Assembly (NCBI GenBank): GCA_009760855.2
Contig: WPIO01000032.1
Location: 500,501-564,500 of the forward strand
Source: Cristatella mucedo
Taxonomy: Eukaryota > Bryozoa > Phylactolaemata > Cristatellidae
Length of the DNA: 64,000 nucleotides
Direction: 5' to 3'
Position 1 is the first letter of the stretch; every line of letters starts with the position of its first letter. A model generated the notes under the pieces. The model worked only from the letters and a program-made list of their open reading frames with translations, was not told the DNA's origin and did no database searches. Made by a program: the position numbers and the translations under genes. Shown here in pieces: positions 34,629 to 46,902 of this stretch.

Positions 34629-36026
34629 ATGCTGCGGATCAGCCGCGTGTATCAGTGTGGTGCTACAATTGGACATGAATAAATTATATATGCATACAAT
34701 CCTGTTTATTTTAATACAAAGGCGTGTTCCTTAAAGGTTCCACAAACTATGCATTGGATATTTCTCTAAAATACAGGGAGGCTAAGCTACGCTGGCTCTT
34801 GGTCGCATTATACTCGAAGCTGCCTTTGATCTACCCTGTTTTAATAACGAGGCAAATGGCTATCAGGGAATAAAAACTCATTTCCACAAAATTTAGACCG
34901 GCTTAGTGGAAGTGCTATCAACTTGTTCACAAGGAAAGTTGCTGGAAGCGCTGTCGCCAGCCTTCACGATTCATGCGAATGCCACAGTCCATCTTAAAAT
35001 AAATGATAATGGACTGGGCCTCGAGATAAAATTGGATGAAAATAAATTTATCGTTTGAAGATGCAGCTGAATAGGTTTTTATTTGAAATTCAAGATTAAA
35101 TGATCGAAGGTTTCGTCGATAGCCAGTGAAGGAGGCATGTCGGCGGCGATGCGGGTCCTCACCTGGCCGCTCCCACCTCCGCGCGTAATAGCTTTACTGC
35201 ATTGACTTAGGGTTTAAGGAGGATGTCGTCCTTGGTGAGCCGTAATCGCTCACTGTGTAAGGCGGCTGCTTTTCACGACCTCGGTCCCGAGGTCCTGGCT
35301 TTGAATCCTGCGGTGGGCGATCCTTTATCTCAACTGCAAGCGGTGGTGATAGCCATAAAAGCTCTTCTGTCGCTGTACAAAAAGAGGCTGTTAAATCAGA
35401 TAGTATTTTTTTTCGGCGCCATATTTTATAAACACTACCAACCTTCCGAACGAGCTAGTGTTTGGACACTACGGTCTTGCAAAATTGATCGGCGGACTCT
35501 GCATATTAGGCCGTATTCTCGGCGGCGTATCGGTATAAACTGACGTTAAGGGCGTCGCACATGCAGTTTCTAGCTATGAATCTTCACTGATCTTGGAGTG
35601 AAAATAGCGAGCTTTGGTTTTATTCAAAGTTTATCACGATGGCTTAGGGCTTGAGGATGATGTCTTTTGTCTGCCGCCATCTTTCATAAACGCTGCTAAT
35701 ATTCTTAATGGGTGTTGTTTTGACCCTAAACTCTATTAAATTTGACCAGTGGACTCCGCCTGCTAGGCCGTATTCTCGGTACATTGTTATAAGCTGCTGT
35801 TAGGGGCGTCGCATATATATATATTATCGAGCTCAGAATCCTGCAAGTTTTTCGAGCGAAAACAGCGAGCTTTGGTTCCATTAACACCAGAGTGATGTTA
35901 AACACGTCACAAGCGAGACCGCCGTTACAGTAGGAGCTTAAATTATTGGTGACATATTCCTGTCTACTCTAAAACGGCTTGCTTGGCGATGCTACTTTTG
36001 AATGGAGCTAGCACTCCTTTTGATAG
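34629..36026. repeat. Downstream flank of unit 3
   Basis: Paralogous to 19,041-20,010 and 45,963-46,894. It contains an extra internal tandem duplication: 35,430-35,610 and 35,680-35,890 share CGTATTCTCGG, TATAAACTG or TATAAGCTG, and GGCGTCGCA. A SINE lies inside the first copy. No gene. Confidence 0.7.
35232..35410 (+). mobile_element. SINE, family B
   Basis: Box-B-like CTTTGAATCCTGCGG in the head, then GGGCGATCCTTTATCTCAAC, GCGGTGGTGATAGCCATAAA and GGCTGTTAAATCAG. Absent from the equivalent position after gene 2, so it inserted after duplication. Confidence 0.75.
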
Positions 36027-36544
36027 CTGTCGAGAGAACGTCGGCAGCGAACCATTTGTCAGGATTAACGAGAGCCGTCGATTAAAATTAAATCACTCAC
36101 CTAACCACGGTCTTAGTAAAAGAATCGTACGGCAGACACCGCGTAATAAATGCGAGAACGTGATCGAAGTGGGGAGCAAGATTGGGAAAGTGCTGATATA
36201 GGGGAAGATATAGAGAAAGTGGTAATTCTCTGTAATACTTGACAAGTAATAGCGGCACTGCAGTGACATTCCGTGATTATAGCCACCGCGACTCTCGACC
36301 GCGCCAAGTACAGATCGCTGGTTTTTGTTACCTTTAGAGTATCTTCCATCGTGACCCTACTTGATGCAGTTTCATTCAGTGATAGTGGAGTTATTATGAG
36401 AGTATCACTACTAATAAATAGCGAATACTAGCTGGAAGGTAGGTTGAGCTAGGACCACTGCGGTAGGCGTCGTACAGAAACGAAGTCGACTTAAATGAGG
36501 TATGGGCGCAGTGTTCTCGGTTTTTTAAAGCGACTAACAACTGG

Positions 36545-36745
36545 GTACGGTTTGTGGAAAAAGTCCACAGCTTGCGATTTACGCCTCACGCAGGCACATG
36601 GCGGCTGCCCTTGAGTGTCACAATTTCCGTATATTCAAGAGCTGCACTGAACGAAGGCAACCCGAAAGCAGTGCGGACCAGGTCTGGCAAGTTTCTGTAC
36701 TGACACATCAATCATACAGACAGCTTTGATTGAACTCGCACACAC
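36545..36745 (+). pseudogene. Relic promoter and exon 1, second
   Basis: GGCGGCTGCCCTTGAGTGTC followed by ACAATTTCCGTATATTCAAG matches the gene 3 promoter up to its TATA box. Then GGCAAGTTTCTGTACTGACA is followed by CATCAATC and the exon-1 position. The start codon is ATA (36714-36716), followed by CAGACAGCTTTGATTGAACT. No Asn-coding exon follows. Collinear with the relic at 24.9 kb. Confidence 0.65.
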
Positions 36746-37012
36746 TCTTACTTTTGCAAAGATAGCTGTACAGCTACTTGAGTCATTTAAGCTAACTTTA
36801 GCTGCTATTTTTTAAACAGCTAGAACTATACCACCGAAGATATAACACGTAAGGTGTTTTTTTGGCTTGCCTGCTTTTGGCAAGTTTCTACGTCAATAAT
36901 TCCGTCGCTCTAATACGTTTTCGAATTATTTTCATGTGAGCCGTCGGGTTAGCTCTGCTATTCTTGCTTCACGTCTTAGCATTACATGACTGATTTTCTA
37001 ATAGAATTCTAT

Positions 37013-37395
37013 AACAATAATAATAATACATTTGCAAAGGCACCCTCAGAAAACTCAATCTCTTTCTAGTTGCATTAAGTTAGCTGCAAAGGAAGCACGA
37101 TCCCATGGTTATTGGCTAGCACGCTCAATAAAGAACAAGATTTACATGGTCAGGGTTGACATGTACATGGTTAGCAGCAGCACGCAGTGTCAGCACGCAA
37201 AATAACATAAAAGACGAATCAAAGAGACTCGCTAAATGCTCTGATAGATAGATGCGTTTTTAGTTTCTGTTTTTAAATCTGGTCAAGTCCGGAGATGTCA
37301 TGATGCAAGTCGGGAGTGAGTTCTAGGCTTTGGTAGCATACGAACGAAAGGCACAGTCTCCAAAGGATTTGAGGTATGCAGGAAGCAATACTTCA
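37013..37395 (-). mobile_element. LINE 3' fragment
   Basis: The + strand starts with AATAATAATAATACATTTGC, the hairpin words CCCTCAGAAAACTCAATCTC and the reversed 3' UTR. It ends in the RT C-terminus near CAAAGGATTTGAGG. Lies between two exon-1 relics. Confidence 0.75.
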
Positions 37396-37719
37396 CAGCA
37401 CATATGCTGACTGTCACCCTACGAACGAGATCACGCTGTCGGTCAGAGACAACACGAAGCAAATGGTAGTATAAGGATCAGATGGCTTGAACCTTTCAGT
37501 GAGAAGCGGATGTAGTATATTGATCAAATTGCAGCGACATAGCTTTGCTCGCTCTCCGGCGATCTGGACCGATTGCTAGCCACTATTGTCTTTCTGACCG
37601 AACTCTAAGCATGACACGCACGACAAAAGCCGCTTCATTCAGGAACAAATTGCGGGCAAAACGAGTTATGCAGCTTATGCAGCAATGCCCATGTAGCAGT
37701 GCCGTGGCCATGCATGCTG

Positions 37720-37765
37720 CAGCCGCGTGCCTGAAGACAGCTCTGATCGTACTCGGACAGACCTT
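37720..37765 (+). pseudogene. Possible third exon-1 relic
   Basis: CTGAAGACAGCTCTGATCGT followed by ACTCG at 37731-37755 differs from the gene 1 exon-1 start at about five of 25 positions, with CTG replacing ATG. Sequence after it resembles that after the 24.9-kb relic. The upstream promoter is not recognisable. Could be chance, but position in the block favours homology. Confidence 0.45.
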
Positions 37766-38675
37766 GCAAATATTATATCTGTGTTGCTGGCTGAAGCGCA
37801 CACACGCACACACTAACTATAGATGCTGTTTTCCAATAACCAATAGTTATACTGCCTACTACTTACCGCGCCAGTAGCTCTATGGTTTGTCGACTTTACT
37901 CTTGAAACGATATCCCGTGGAAGGTGGCAATTTTCTTTTAAAGGCTAGTCAGTTCACCTAGCTTACCGACAATAATCGTGTCTTCATTGCTTCGTTCGGA
38001 GCTTTATTGCTATTTGTAGCAGAATTTTTATAACTTTAAAATATCTTTCATCTAATTTAAAGGTGAATATACTGAATAAAATTAATCAAGCAACCAACTG
38101 ATGGCTTATAGTACCTTTCAAAAGAAAAACGTGTTAGAAGCGGAGTTTGAAGTTTTGATAATTTCCATTAAAAAGGAGAGTGTCAAATGATTAAGAGAAC
38201 GATACAAAAACCAAAAGCAAATTATAACAGACTTTATTAAAAATAACACAACTGCTGACCTCAGCATCGTTAGCATACCGTTTTTAAACTTTATGCATAA
38301 TGAAACATCGAGGTACATTATTTCACCTTGCTGAGGTACTTGCTTGAAACGTGTACCCGTAGCGTCACTTACAGTGAAGCTTTACAGCGAAGCTTGACGC
38401 CTTTCCTATTCCGTAAATAAAAAACACTTTAAGGCTAAATGTGATTGATTTTTGTTTACCTCTGAATTTAAAAAATAGCAATAATCTATTGCTGCTTTTG
38501 GTCCAATCAACATTAAGGATTCTTTCTTTAAGTTTTCCTTACACTTTATATCCAGCCATCGTGCTTCATAATTAAATACTATATTAATAACACTTTTTTC
38601 TTCCTTCAAGCCATTGGCAAAGTGTCTGGAATGTTCTGATTGGTTATTATATAATTTTTTTGGGTTCATCATTGT

Positions 38676-38840
38676 GTGATAGTCAAGGAGGTCAAGTGCT
38701 CACACGACTAAGGTCGTGTGTTCAAATCCTGCAAGCGGGCGATCCTTTGTGGCCAACTGCCAGCGGTGGCCAAAGCCATGCCTACCCTGCAGCAGCTATA
38801 CGAATGAGACGATTAAATCAGCCAATATTTTTATCATTGA
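38676..38840 (+). mobile_element. SINE, family B
   Basis: Head with GACTAAGGTCGTGTGTTCAA and ATCCTGCAAG, body with GGGCGATCCTTTGTGGCCAA and GCGGTGGCCAAAGCCATG, end GACGATTAAATCAGCC. It is at the same site as the 25.9-kb SINE in the partner block. Confidence 0.75.
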
Positions 38841-39660
38841 ATTTATAGATTTTCCTCCACCGCCAAGCGTGGAAGTAAGCTCACTTGCTGTGACCTGTAC
38901 TTTCTAAGGATGTAATACGGTATACATCGTAGCTATCGTTACAAAAAAGATAGTTAATAATAAAATGTTAGCACAGAAATCGCTACATTTGTTGCCGTTA
39001 TATGAATGATTGGTATATATGTGCGTATACGACCAATTTTTAGGACAGATAATTTTCGATTCGTTTCCATTTTCTGACAATTCCACCTTAAGTAAATCTT
39101 CCCCAGTCAGTCGTGATCAATTGTCGGTATTAAACATTTTTATTTCGTCTATAACAGCGCTCTTTACATCTTTTAACTCTTCATTGATGAAGCCATAACT
39201 TTTAGCAACTATACACAGTTTATATTTCTAGCAGTGACTGCCGTTAAACAAAGCTGCAAACTAATGTTCTCAAATCAATAAATGGGATGGTCTAAAACAA
39301 AACTATGCACTGTGACTTTAATATGGCTGATTTCATGCTGTAAGCTCGTCAATTCATTAAATAGTAAAACCATTCTATTCACATGACAATACAAAAAAGA
39401 AAGTATTATTGGCCGCTCAAGTTCTGTATAGGATTGTAATCGGGATAAGTGATACTGTTAATGAGCAGATCAATCTAGTAAATGAGAGCAACGTCCTTGA
39501 AAAATTAAGAAGTGTGGACTCTTAAGGACAGTGTCCCATTTCGTTGCCATACAGTTAAGTCATTAATCAAACTGAAAAATATTAAGCAAAACAATTTAAC
39601 TTAAGTTCTTACTTTGAATCACATTTAAGTAATATTCACAAGTTGTTAAATGATCAAGGT

Positions 39661-40239
39661 AATAATTAGCAGAAGTACTCATTTGTGATGCCTCAGCTAA
39701 TTAAGGTTATTTGAACAGTCCTCAAAAACGAAAACTTGTTGATACCAAGAGTAGCGGCTAACCGATTCGAAGCTGAAAAAAGTCAAGTAACATCCCAAAA
39801 TATGCCAAAATGTGACCCTAGTGATTAGCCTGCCGCATTCTCTTCTCCAATTCCAGCTCTAGGAATATCCGATTCAGGAGTGTTGCATTGTCTACACAAA
39901 AGTCATTAGGTTAGTGAATGTTAAAAAACTTTTGTCCGAACTCATTGAAAACAATTCAAAATTTAAGAGAATTATACACTTAATGGATGGAGATGAAATG
40001 TTTGATTGTTTTATTATAATCAGTCGTAATAAAAAACTCAGTCTTTTTTGTTTCGTGAAAGAAATTTGTCTTTACCCAGGTGAGGTGGATGTGCATTGCG
40101 ACTGCCATTGCACTCCCTGCAAAGCGGAACTGCACTATTCTCATAAAGCAGCAATGAATAACCATGAGTTGTATGCATTTATTAGGAGGTTGCACTACAT
40201 AAAAATATACCAAATAACAGATACTTGGATCTAGAATAA
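39661..40239. other. No recognised feature
   Basis: A 106-codon + open frame (39914-40234) is present but has no motif, promoter or homology that I recognise. I do not call it a gene. Confidence 0.45.
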
Positions 40240-40385
40240 GTTGGTTTGGTCCAGCCGTTAAGGAGCTCGCTCCCACCAAGGTCAGGCTGACGTCGTGGGC
40301 TCAAGCCCCGTGGTGTATTTCAACCGCCTGAAAAGAGAGTAAGTTTTCTTGGGGCGCTATACAAAGCAACTATATATATTTTTTC
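40240..40385 (+). mobile_element. SINE, family A
   Basis: GTTGGTTTGGTCCAGCCGTT head with box B-like GGGCTCAAGCCCC, then CCGCCTGAAAAGAGAGTAAG and TTTTCTTGGGGCGCTATACA, ending in ATATAT. The LINE-like tail hairpin is preserved. Confidence 0.8.
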
Positions 40386-40902
40386 AATCAGTTTCCATCA
40401 GCAAGTCATAAATCTGTTCAATAATTCCACATCATGGTCAATTGTATTTGTCGATTTGTTGCTAAATAATATGTCAAAACAATGTCCATTTAAACCCAGT
40501 GCATTTATTAAATAAAGTATATAGAATAGAATTGTTACTTTTGAGAATATATGTATGCATCAGCTCTGTAGAATGAAGAAAGCAAATATTTGTAAACATT
40601 TTGAAATGATAAGCACTGACAGTGTTTACATCCTTTATATATAGCGAAACACTTAATTGTTTTGAATATTGATCGAGATATGTTGGTGCATCAGAGATGA
40701 GAGTTTGCGTATGGCAACAATTATTTACTTTATTAAATGATTAAATAATCAGAATTTCAGAAGTTTGTCCTTTAATTCTGTAAGTAAACTATGACATAGT
40801 TTTGCTATCGCAATTCTATACTTGGAGAAATGTAAAATTGACTTTAGATTAAGGTTCTTTAATAAAAAAGCAAGCCAAGAATTGATCAGTTAGAGAAATT
40901 TT
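40386..40902. other. No recognised feature
   Basis: AT-rich sequence with no gene or repeat seen. Confidence 0.5.
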
Positions 40903-40981
40903 AAAGCGCCTAGAAAGAGATTAAGTTCTCTGAGGGCGCTTTATCAAGTACATTAATGTTATTATTAATATTATTATTATA
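40903..40981 (+). mobile_element. LINE 3'-terminal scrap with intact hairpin
   Basis: Only the last 80 bp of the LINE family: AAGCGCCTAGAAAGAGATTA, AGTTCTCTGAGGGCGCTTTA and an ATT tail. A very short 5'-truncated insertion that shows the hairpin cleanly. Confidence 0.8.
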
Positions 40982-41984
40982 AATTTTACGAGCTAACAGC
41001 CTCGTAAATGTCCTGGTTCACAATCGAAGTTTTCTGCTGTACCTTATGATTCTTTGTGAGAATTCAGTTACTTAACTCTTAATCTAAATTATTTGTTCCA
41101 AGTTTCTCATATTTTTAGAGATGTCTGATTTTGGAGGCAATTTACATAGCCAATCTTGTCAGTATTTACAATTTTTCTATATATTGTGTTAAAATCATTT
41201 TCTAACGATTAAAGCGTATTTTTTTTACAAAAGAAATCATGTTAAACTTTCTTCGCATAGAGAAGGTAATTAAAATATTTAGAAATTTTCTAAATACATT
41301 TTCTAAATATTTAGAAAATATATCTTTTTGATGGAGGTAAATTTAAATCAACTCCATTTTAGTAATTTTAGTTTTGGAATACCTATCAACTTTGGATTGG
41401 AATCAGTTCCTCGGATTTCTTACATCATGGATTCTATTTGCACAGTTGAGGATAAAGAAGCTTGTGAGACGTCTCATACTTCCGCCTCTCAGTTATATCT
41501 TGCTCGATTTCCTACTTGAGCATAATAAATGCTGCACTCTGTAGGCGTATCTTATAAAATTTATTACTATAAGCCCCAAATCTAGAATAAAAATTGTGAA
41601 ATCTGAGCACTGCAGATTATCCGAATTGATTTAAGGAGTGCATTTGTCCTTCGCTAATCAAATGTGGTAAGTTCTCAAATATATATAGCATTCTTTATAA
41701 AGCTTTCAAAAACGATTAAGGGTTTTATTCTTAATCATCCGATTTTATATGATCAGATAAAGGATGATTCAAGTCAAGGTAAGAAGCAAAAGCGTCTTCT
41801 CGAATACATGGCCGTAAGCTTCTTCTCAAAACTTTAAGCGTCTTCTAGAAATCTCCAAAAAACATAATACAAATCTGTATATTTTGGCTAGGTAATGCAT
41901 GGCAATACATATTTTGTTTTTTGAAACTTTTAGCCTGGCCAAAATTAGCACCTAAGCTATATTTCTCCACTGAAAATAAAAATT
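40982..41984. other. No gene; AT-rich palindrome
   Basis: At 41,297-41,320 the sequence is a near-perfect palindrome built on TTCTAAATATTTAGAA, with a second half-copy just upstream (41,275-41,300). No coding region seen. Confidence 0.6.
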
Positions 41985-43205
41985 CTCAGTAGGAAACTCC
42001 AGAGTATTAATGCGAACGGACAAAGATCGTCCGAGGAGCCACTAAAATAAGGGGTACATTCTTTACTTGATGCTTGGTCCGAGTCTTTTCACGGTTTGTA
42101 ATCTTCCTCTTGGGGACGGGTATGCCCGGCAAAATCTAGGCTTTCACTTCCATGCAGATGAAACTCAGTTGATCTTTGCTTTGACCCCTCGCAGCTCTCC
42201 AGCCCATCGAATTCTCTAAACTCCCTTGTTGCATGTATCGTTGACATCCACACATGGGTGGCAGCAAACTTTCTTTAATTAAATGAAATGATGATTAAAC
42301 CAAAATTAGTTTTTAAGGGCCAACCAAATAGGATTCAGAAATTATAAATGCTAAAGCTAAATATTCGCACTGCCAGCGTACACACATGTTTTGTTGCGGC
42401 TGCACGGAATCTAGGTGTCCTTTACCAAAGTGACCTTTCATTGGATGACTACATCTGCTCCACTCTCAAGTCTGCCTACTTTCAGAGGCCTAACACAATT
42501 CGGCCGTGTTTAAACAGGTATACCACATCTCGTCTCGACTTCTTTAAGTCACTGGTTGCTTGTCTTTCGGCCCGTGCAAAGCTTTCAGCTATTGAAAAAC
42601 CCTGCAGCTAGGCTTGTCCATTGTGAGCATCGCAGTTGGGTCATCACACCACTGCTCACTAAATTTCACTGGCTCCCAGTAATGAATCGACTTTAAGGGT
42701 TTGTGGCTCACTTTTAGGTTTCTTCATTCTTTGGCACCAGTCTACCTATCAGATCTACTACTCTGCCAGGCTAGGCACCTTACCACCAGCTTTTCCGAAT
42801 CAATTCGTTTACCTACACTTCGTAAGAACCTCAGTTTCTTGGGAGGCCAAACCTTTAGTTCGTATGCTCCCAAAGCCAGGAACTCATTTCTGACTTACTT
42901 CCCGGCATCCACTGACTTGACCACATTAAAAAAGAGCTAGACAAGCATCTATTTATGACATCATTAAGTGGGTTCAAGCAACTTCTTTTGTATGCTTATG
43001 TGTGCTGACACTGTGCTTGCTGCCACTAACTATATTTGCATGATGGCCCTGCGACTGTCACCTCCAAACATTTTGTACGTGTCATTGAGCATGCTAGCAC
43101 TAACCATTCGATCATGCTGCCTTCGTAGCAAACTTTAAGTGCCTAGAAAGAGATTGAATTCTCAGAAGGCACTATAACAAATGTGTTATGATTATCAGTA
43201 TTAGT
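41985..43205 (+). mobile_element. CR1/L2-like LINE, longest RT span
   Basis: Runs from upstream of the RT core (GPSLFTVCNLPLGDG, FHFHADETQL where YADD is expected) through LGVLYQSDLSLDDYICSTLK, SLAPVYLSDLLLCQ-like and the FxTFSSYAPKARNS region to the 3' UTR, hairpin and tail. Many frameshifts and stops; inactive. Confidence 0.85.
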
Positions 43206-45100
43206 ATCGAGCCACAAATTTCTTAAAAACCGCAGTGGACGTTTTCTACCAACTTTCACTTAGCAAAGAAAATTTGAATCCTCAATTAGATAACAGCATA
43301 AAGCCTTATTTAGGTTAAGATTCATGTTTTTGTGTTTATATATTAGCATGTTTTAGCAAAATACAATCCACTTCCAAAGGCGATCAATTTCTATTCTGAT
43401 TCCTCCGGAATCGTACGATTTCAAAATATTGATCATTCAGTCGTCGATTATTGTTGACTAAATGAAACCCCTGAAGAAAAATTCGTTTAAAACATTCATC
43501 CTCCCGCAGGGAAGAAGTAGTTAATTACCTTTGTTTTTTCCTTTACACAATTGATTCAGTCAGCTGTATTCAGTATGCTTTTGCGAAACTCTCCTCGACA
43601 GTACCATTGTGTACTGAAATGTAAACGCCACCAAATTTAGGCTTAACTGTAGTTATATTGGTATATACAGCAAAAATAAAACCAGCAACGTTATGGAGTT
43701 CCATATAGTAATTTGCATTCATCAATACTATTGTGGTAGGTAAAACCATCAACTTATAAAAAATTGTAAAGGAAATATGTGATTAATTTGGTACTTGTGT
43801 ACGACAGAGTTTCAACGAGCTTAGCATATCAAAGCGATCTATCACCGTTTGCCGTGCAAACTGTTGGATCCAAATACAGCTCCAGGTTGCCTAATCTAGA
43901 AACTAGATCCTTTGCGATTAAACATTACCCTCGAGACGAGTACTTTCGAAAGCAGCTTCAAATCAGTCACTAATCCGTAATCCAGTGGGAGGCATTGCCG
44001 AGTTTCTACATCTATTAAAGTTATGTCCTAAGGATGTGTAGCAAAAGCTGTTGATTATATTAAAACTGCTACTGTATTTATTACAGAACCACGTATTTTT
44101 TGTCTATCGATCAAATTTGCAAATGCATTAAATTGAGCATCCCTTAAGTGCTAGATCAAATGTCAAATTGATATGAAAACATTTCTAAGGTGATCGTCAG
44201 AAACCTCGGGATATCACCAGCTCCGTAGTGCTGTTTGCATTAATTTTCAATATGATGAGCAAGTGATCAGAATACATCCACCGTCATATTGAACACCACA
44301 AAAGAATTTCGCTTCTACCTGGTAAAGATCCTTTGACATGTGCGTTTCCATTCTTTGCCTCAGTTGATTTAGGTATGGCGATTGCCAGTCATTCAATACC
44401 CAAACAATGCTTTAAAGCCTTTTTTATTCAAAATACCACTAACGAGGTTAAGCCGAATCCCAAATAACTAATTGAATTGAGTTTTACGACTATGGCCGAA
44501 AATGGGATGCAAAGCGGCAACCTGTAGTCCTGCAGTGAATCGCGGTCAGAAAGTGTGTGCTCTGCCCAACCTAAGCAGGTACAATCTAGGGTAGGGAAAA
44601 TCTCCGAATGCGATGCAGAGCTGCCACCATTTCAACATGAGAAGGTCGAACTTACTCATACATGTGGCTTTGAGCAAATGCCGGTACAAAAGTCCTTTTA
44701 AAAAGCGAAACATATGTAGGGCCGTCTGCCATATGACGGTACAAAAATGCCGAGCGACGGTACACTACGTGCATCAAGTCGTCTTAAGAGCGGGTCATTT
44801 GGAGAGTCAAATATGTAAAGTTGTGTGAGCAGGATGGAGGTAAACCCGGTGTGCATGTGGACTTCGGTAACTACTTGAATGCTAGTCAAAATTATATGCA
44901 AATAGGTTAAAATGGGCTCATCGAGTTCTATTCGTCAGCAGAACGATTGCGATTTCTAAAACGATTATTTTTATTTCGCAAGTGTGTAGCGGCTGCCAAG
45001 ATCTAGGGCACGGATCTAGGGCTCGATCACAAAAGTTTAGCCTATTTCTTTGAGAAAATTACACATTGATGCATGACGAGAGCGATTGGCTCGAGTGACG
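43206..45100. other. No recognised feature
   Basis: About 1.9 kb without a gene or element that I can support. Around 43,890-43,930 a CTAGAAACTAG word also occurs near 54,363, hinting at further old duplication. Confidence 0.45.
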
Positions 45101-45208
45101 GAAGCCGATTGGGGACATCGTCTCTTTGCAAATGAAGTCCGTTGACAACACCGAAATGTTGGCTTGTTGCCCTCAGTTTTTAATGCGACTCATGACTGGG
45201 CGTGATTC
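45101..45208. repeat. Upstream flank of unit 4
   Basis: Shares GCTTGTTGCCCTCAGTTT and nearby words with the region before gene 5 (GCTTGCTGCCCTCGGTTT at about 60,157). Confidence 0.6.
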
Positions 45209-45293
45209 ATGCAGATTTACCTGCTGCCTCTGGTTAACACCTGACAACGGCCCACAGCAACTGCCGTTAAGTGTCACGTTCTCCGTATTTATA
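45209..45293 (+). promoter_or_regulatory. Promoter of gene 4
   Basis: Octamer variant ATGCAGAT at 45209-45216, X-box-like CACCTGACAACGG, TATTTATA at 45286-45293. Spacing 77 bp and 83 bp, as in gene 1. Confidence 0.8.
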
Positions 45294-45368
45294 CCAGTCG
45301 TAGCTTACCGAACCAACACAAGACAGCTCAGAGCAGCTCTAGCAAGTTTTGGAGCTGAGACTTCAGTC

Positions 45369-45962
45369 ATGAAGATAGCCGTGGTCGTACTCGCTCTATG
45401 CGTTCTTTCAGTTCAAGGTGAGTGCTCATTGTCGAGTCTGGTACGCTTGTTGCTCTCAGTCGCCATGTCGGGTCTTTCTATTGATCTCAAAAAGCGACGT
45501 CTTGCTGTCCTTAAGAGAGGGTGAGCCTGAGCTTCATAAAAGCGCGTTGCAACCATGTGCTATATTGCAAGGGCTACATTATGACATTCACATATTGTAG
45601 CTGGCGGATGGGGAGGAAAAGAAAGCAACAACAACAACAACAATAACAACAACAATGCTGGTGGAAATAATAACAACAATAACAATAACAACAATGCTCG
45701 AGGCCACCACGAGAGGACCATCGTCAAGAAGGTTCCAGTGCCCTACACGGTCGTTGAGAAAGTTCCGCAGCCTTATGAGGTCATCAAGGAGGTGAAGGTT
45801 CCCGTGGAAGTGATCAAGGAGGTCAAGGTACCAGTGGAGGTCATCAAGGAGGTGCAAGTGCCCTATCCAGTTGTTGAGAAAGTGCCAGTTCCCTATACAG
45901 TGGTGGAGAAAGTCCCTGTTCCGGTGAAGGTTCACCGCGAGTACGAGCCTGAAGGATGGTAA
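45369..45962 (+). CDS. Secreted Asn-rich / Val-Pro repeat protein, copy 4
   Basis: Exons 45369-45417 and 45601-45962; intron 183 nt, phase 1; 136 residues. Signal peptide MKIAVVVLALCVLSVQ, mature start AGGWGGKES, two Asn blocks split by AGG, then ARGHHERTIVKK and the 76-residue repeat domain ending HREYEPEGW. One distinctive change is EVQVPYP where the others have EVKVPYP. AATAAA at 46012-46017. The intron keeps the block CTATATTGCAAGGGCTACAT seen in copies 2, 3 and 5. Exon 1 is identical in protein to copies 3 and 5, which places these three as the closest relatives. Function unknown. Confidence 0.88.
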
Positions 45963-46894
45963 ATGCTTTAGATCAGCCGCGTGTATCGGTGTGGTGCTAC
46001 AATTGGACATGAATAAATTATATATACATAAAATCCCGTTTATTTAAATACAAAGGTGTGTTCCCTAAAGGGTCCACAATTTATGCATAGGACATTTCTC
46101 TTAAATACAGAGATCTCAAGCTACGTTCGCTCACACTTTGTAGGGAGCTGGATTTGATGTAATCGCTTCTAATTGAGAGAGTAATGACTTGCTGGAAATG
46201 ATAACGCACAGACGAAAATTAAATTAAGGCATCATGTTACTGTAAGGACAACCATGCGTTCCTAGTGATGAAAGTATCACAAGTTTAAAAACTTCGGCAA
46301 GGCCATCACCAGCTCTTCCGAATAACGTGAATGCCGCAGGTCATCTTTAAATAAATCTGTTGTTGAAATCGACACAAGAGCCAAGCCGGGTGAAATCTAC
46401 AATTGCAGTTCGAAGAAGTAGTTGAATTGGTTTTCATTTGATTATCCGAGTACATGACTTCGAAGGCTTTGCTATATTATGAAGGAGGCGTAATGGCTGC
46501 TATGCGGTTTCTCACCTGGCAGCTGCAGCCCCTGTGTAACAGCTTAATCGGTTCTTAGGCAACGGCAACTACTCTCCTGCTGCCGACTATGGCTCATCAT
46601 TTTCAGTGGTCCTGAGCTGCCACTTCCATGATAATCACTACCTAAACTGCTCTCCTGACTCTGCTTTGCTTCCCACTTTCTCTTTGTTGTGTGAGACAAC
46701 GTCTGTTAGCTACCGAATGCGTACCGAAAGCCGCTTAGGCTGTGAGTATGCTAAACACAAATCTCCGGCGTAACACCCACACAGTCTTTATGGCTTTGTG
46801 GAGTTACAGACGGAGATACATTAAATTACATAGCATTGACTTACGGCCAGAAGGAATACGTCTATTTGCTGCCGCCGTTTTTTATAACCCTGCC
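45963..46894. repeat. Downstream flank of unit 4
   Basis: Matches the flanks of genes 2 and 3 (ACATTTCTCTTAAATACAGAG, GATCTCAAGCTACGTT, TGAAGGAGGCGTAATGGC). The block is split by the LINE at 46,903-47,686 and continues from 47,695 to about 47,850 (ACTCCAAATTGTAGGCCATA). Confidence 0.7.
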
Positions 46895-46902
46895 ATCCTT
46901 AA

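Larger units (their letters stand above)
36035..39660. repeat. Paralogous block, right copy
   Basis: Partner of 24,232-26,900, lengthened by a LINE fragment (about 37,013-37,395) and other inserted DNA up to about 37,650. It begins at CTGTCGAG (36027-36034), the uninterrupted version of the hAT target. Contains two exon-1 relics and a SINE but no intact gene. Confidence 0.8.

Noticed and set aside
39914-40234. 106-codon + open frame with a Cys/His-containing segment
   Set aside because: The Cys/His spacing does not fit a zinc finger that I know, and no promoter or paralog supports it. Kept as unassigned DNA.
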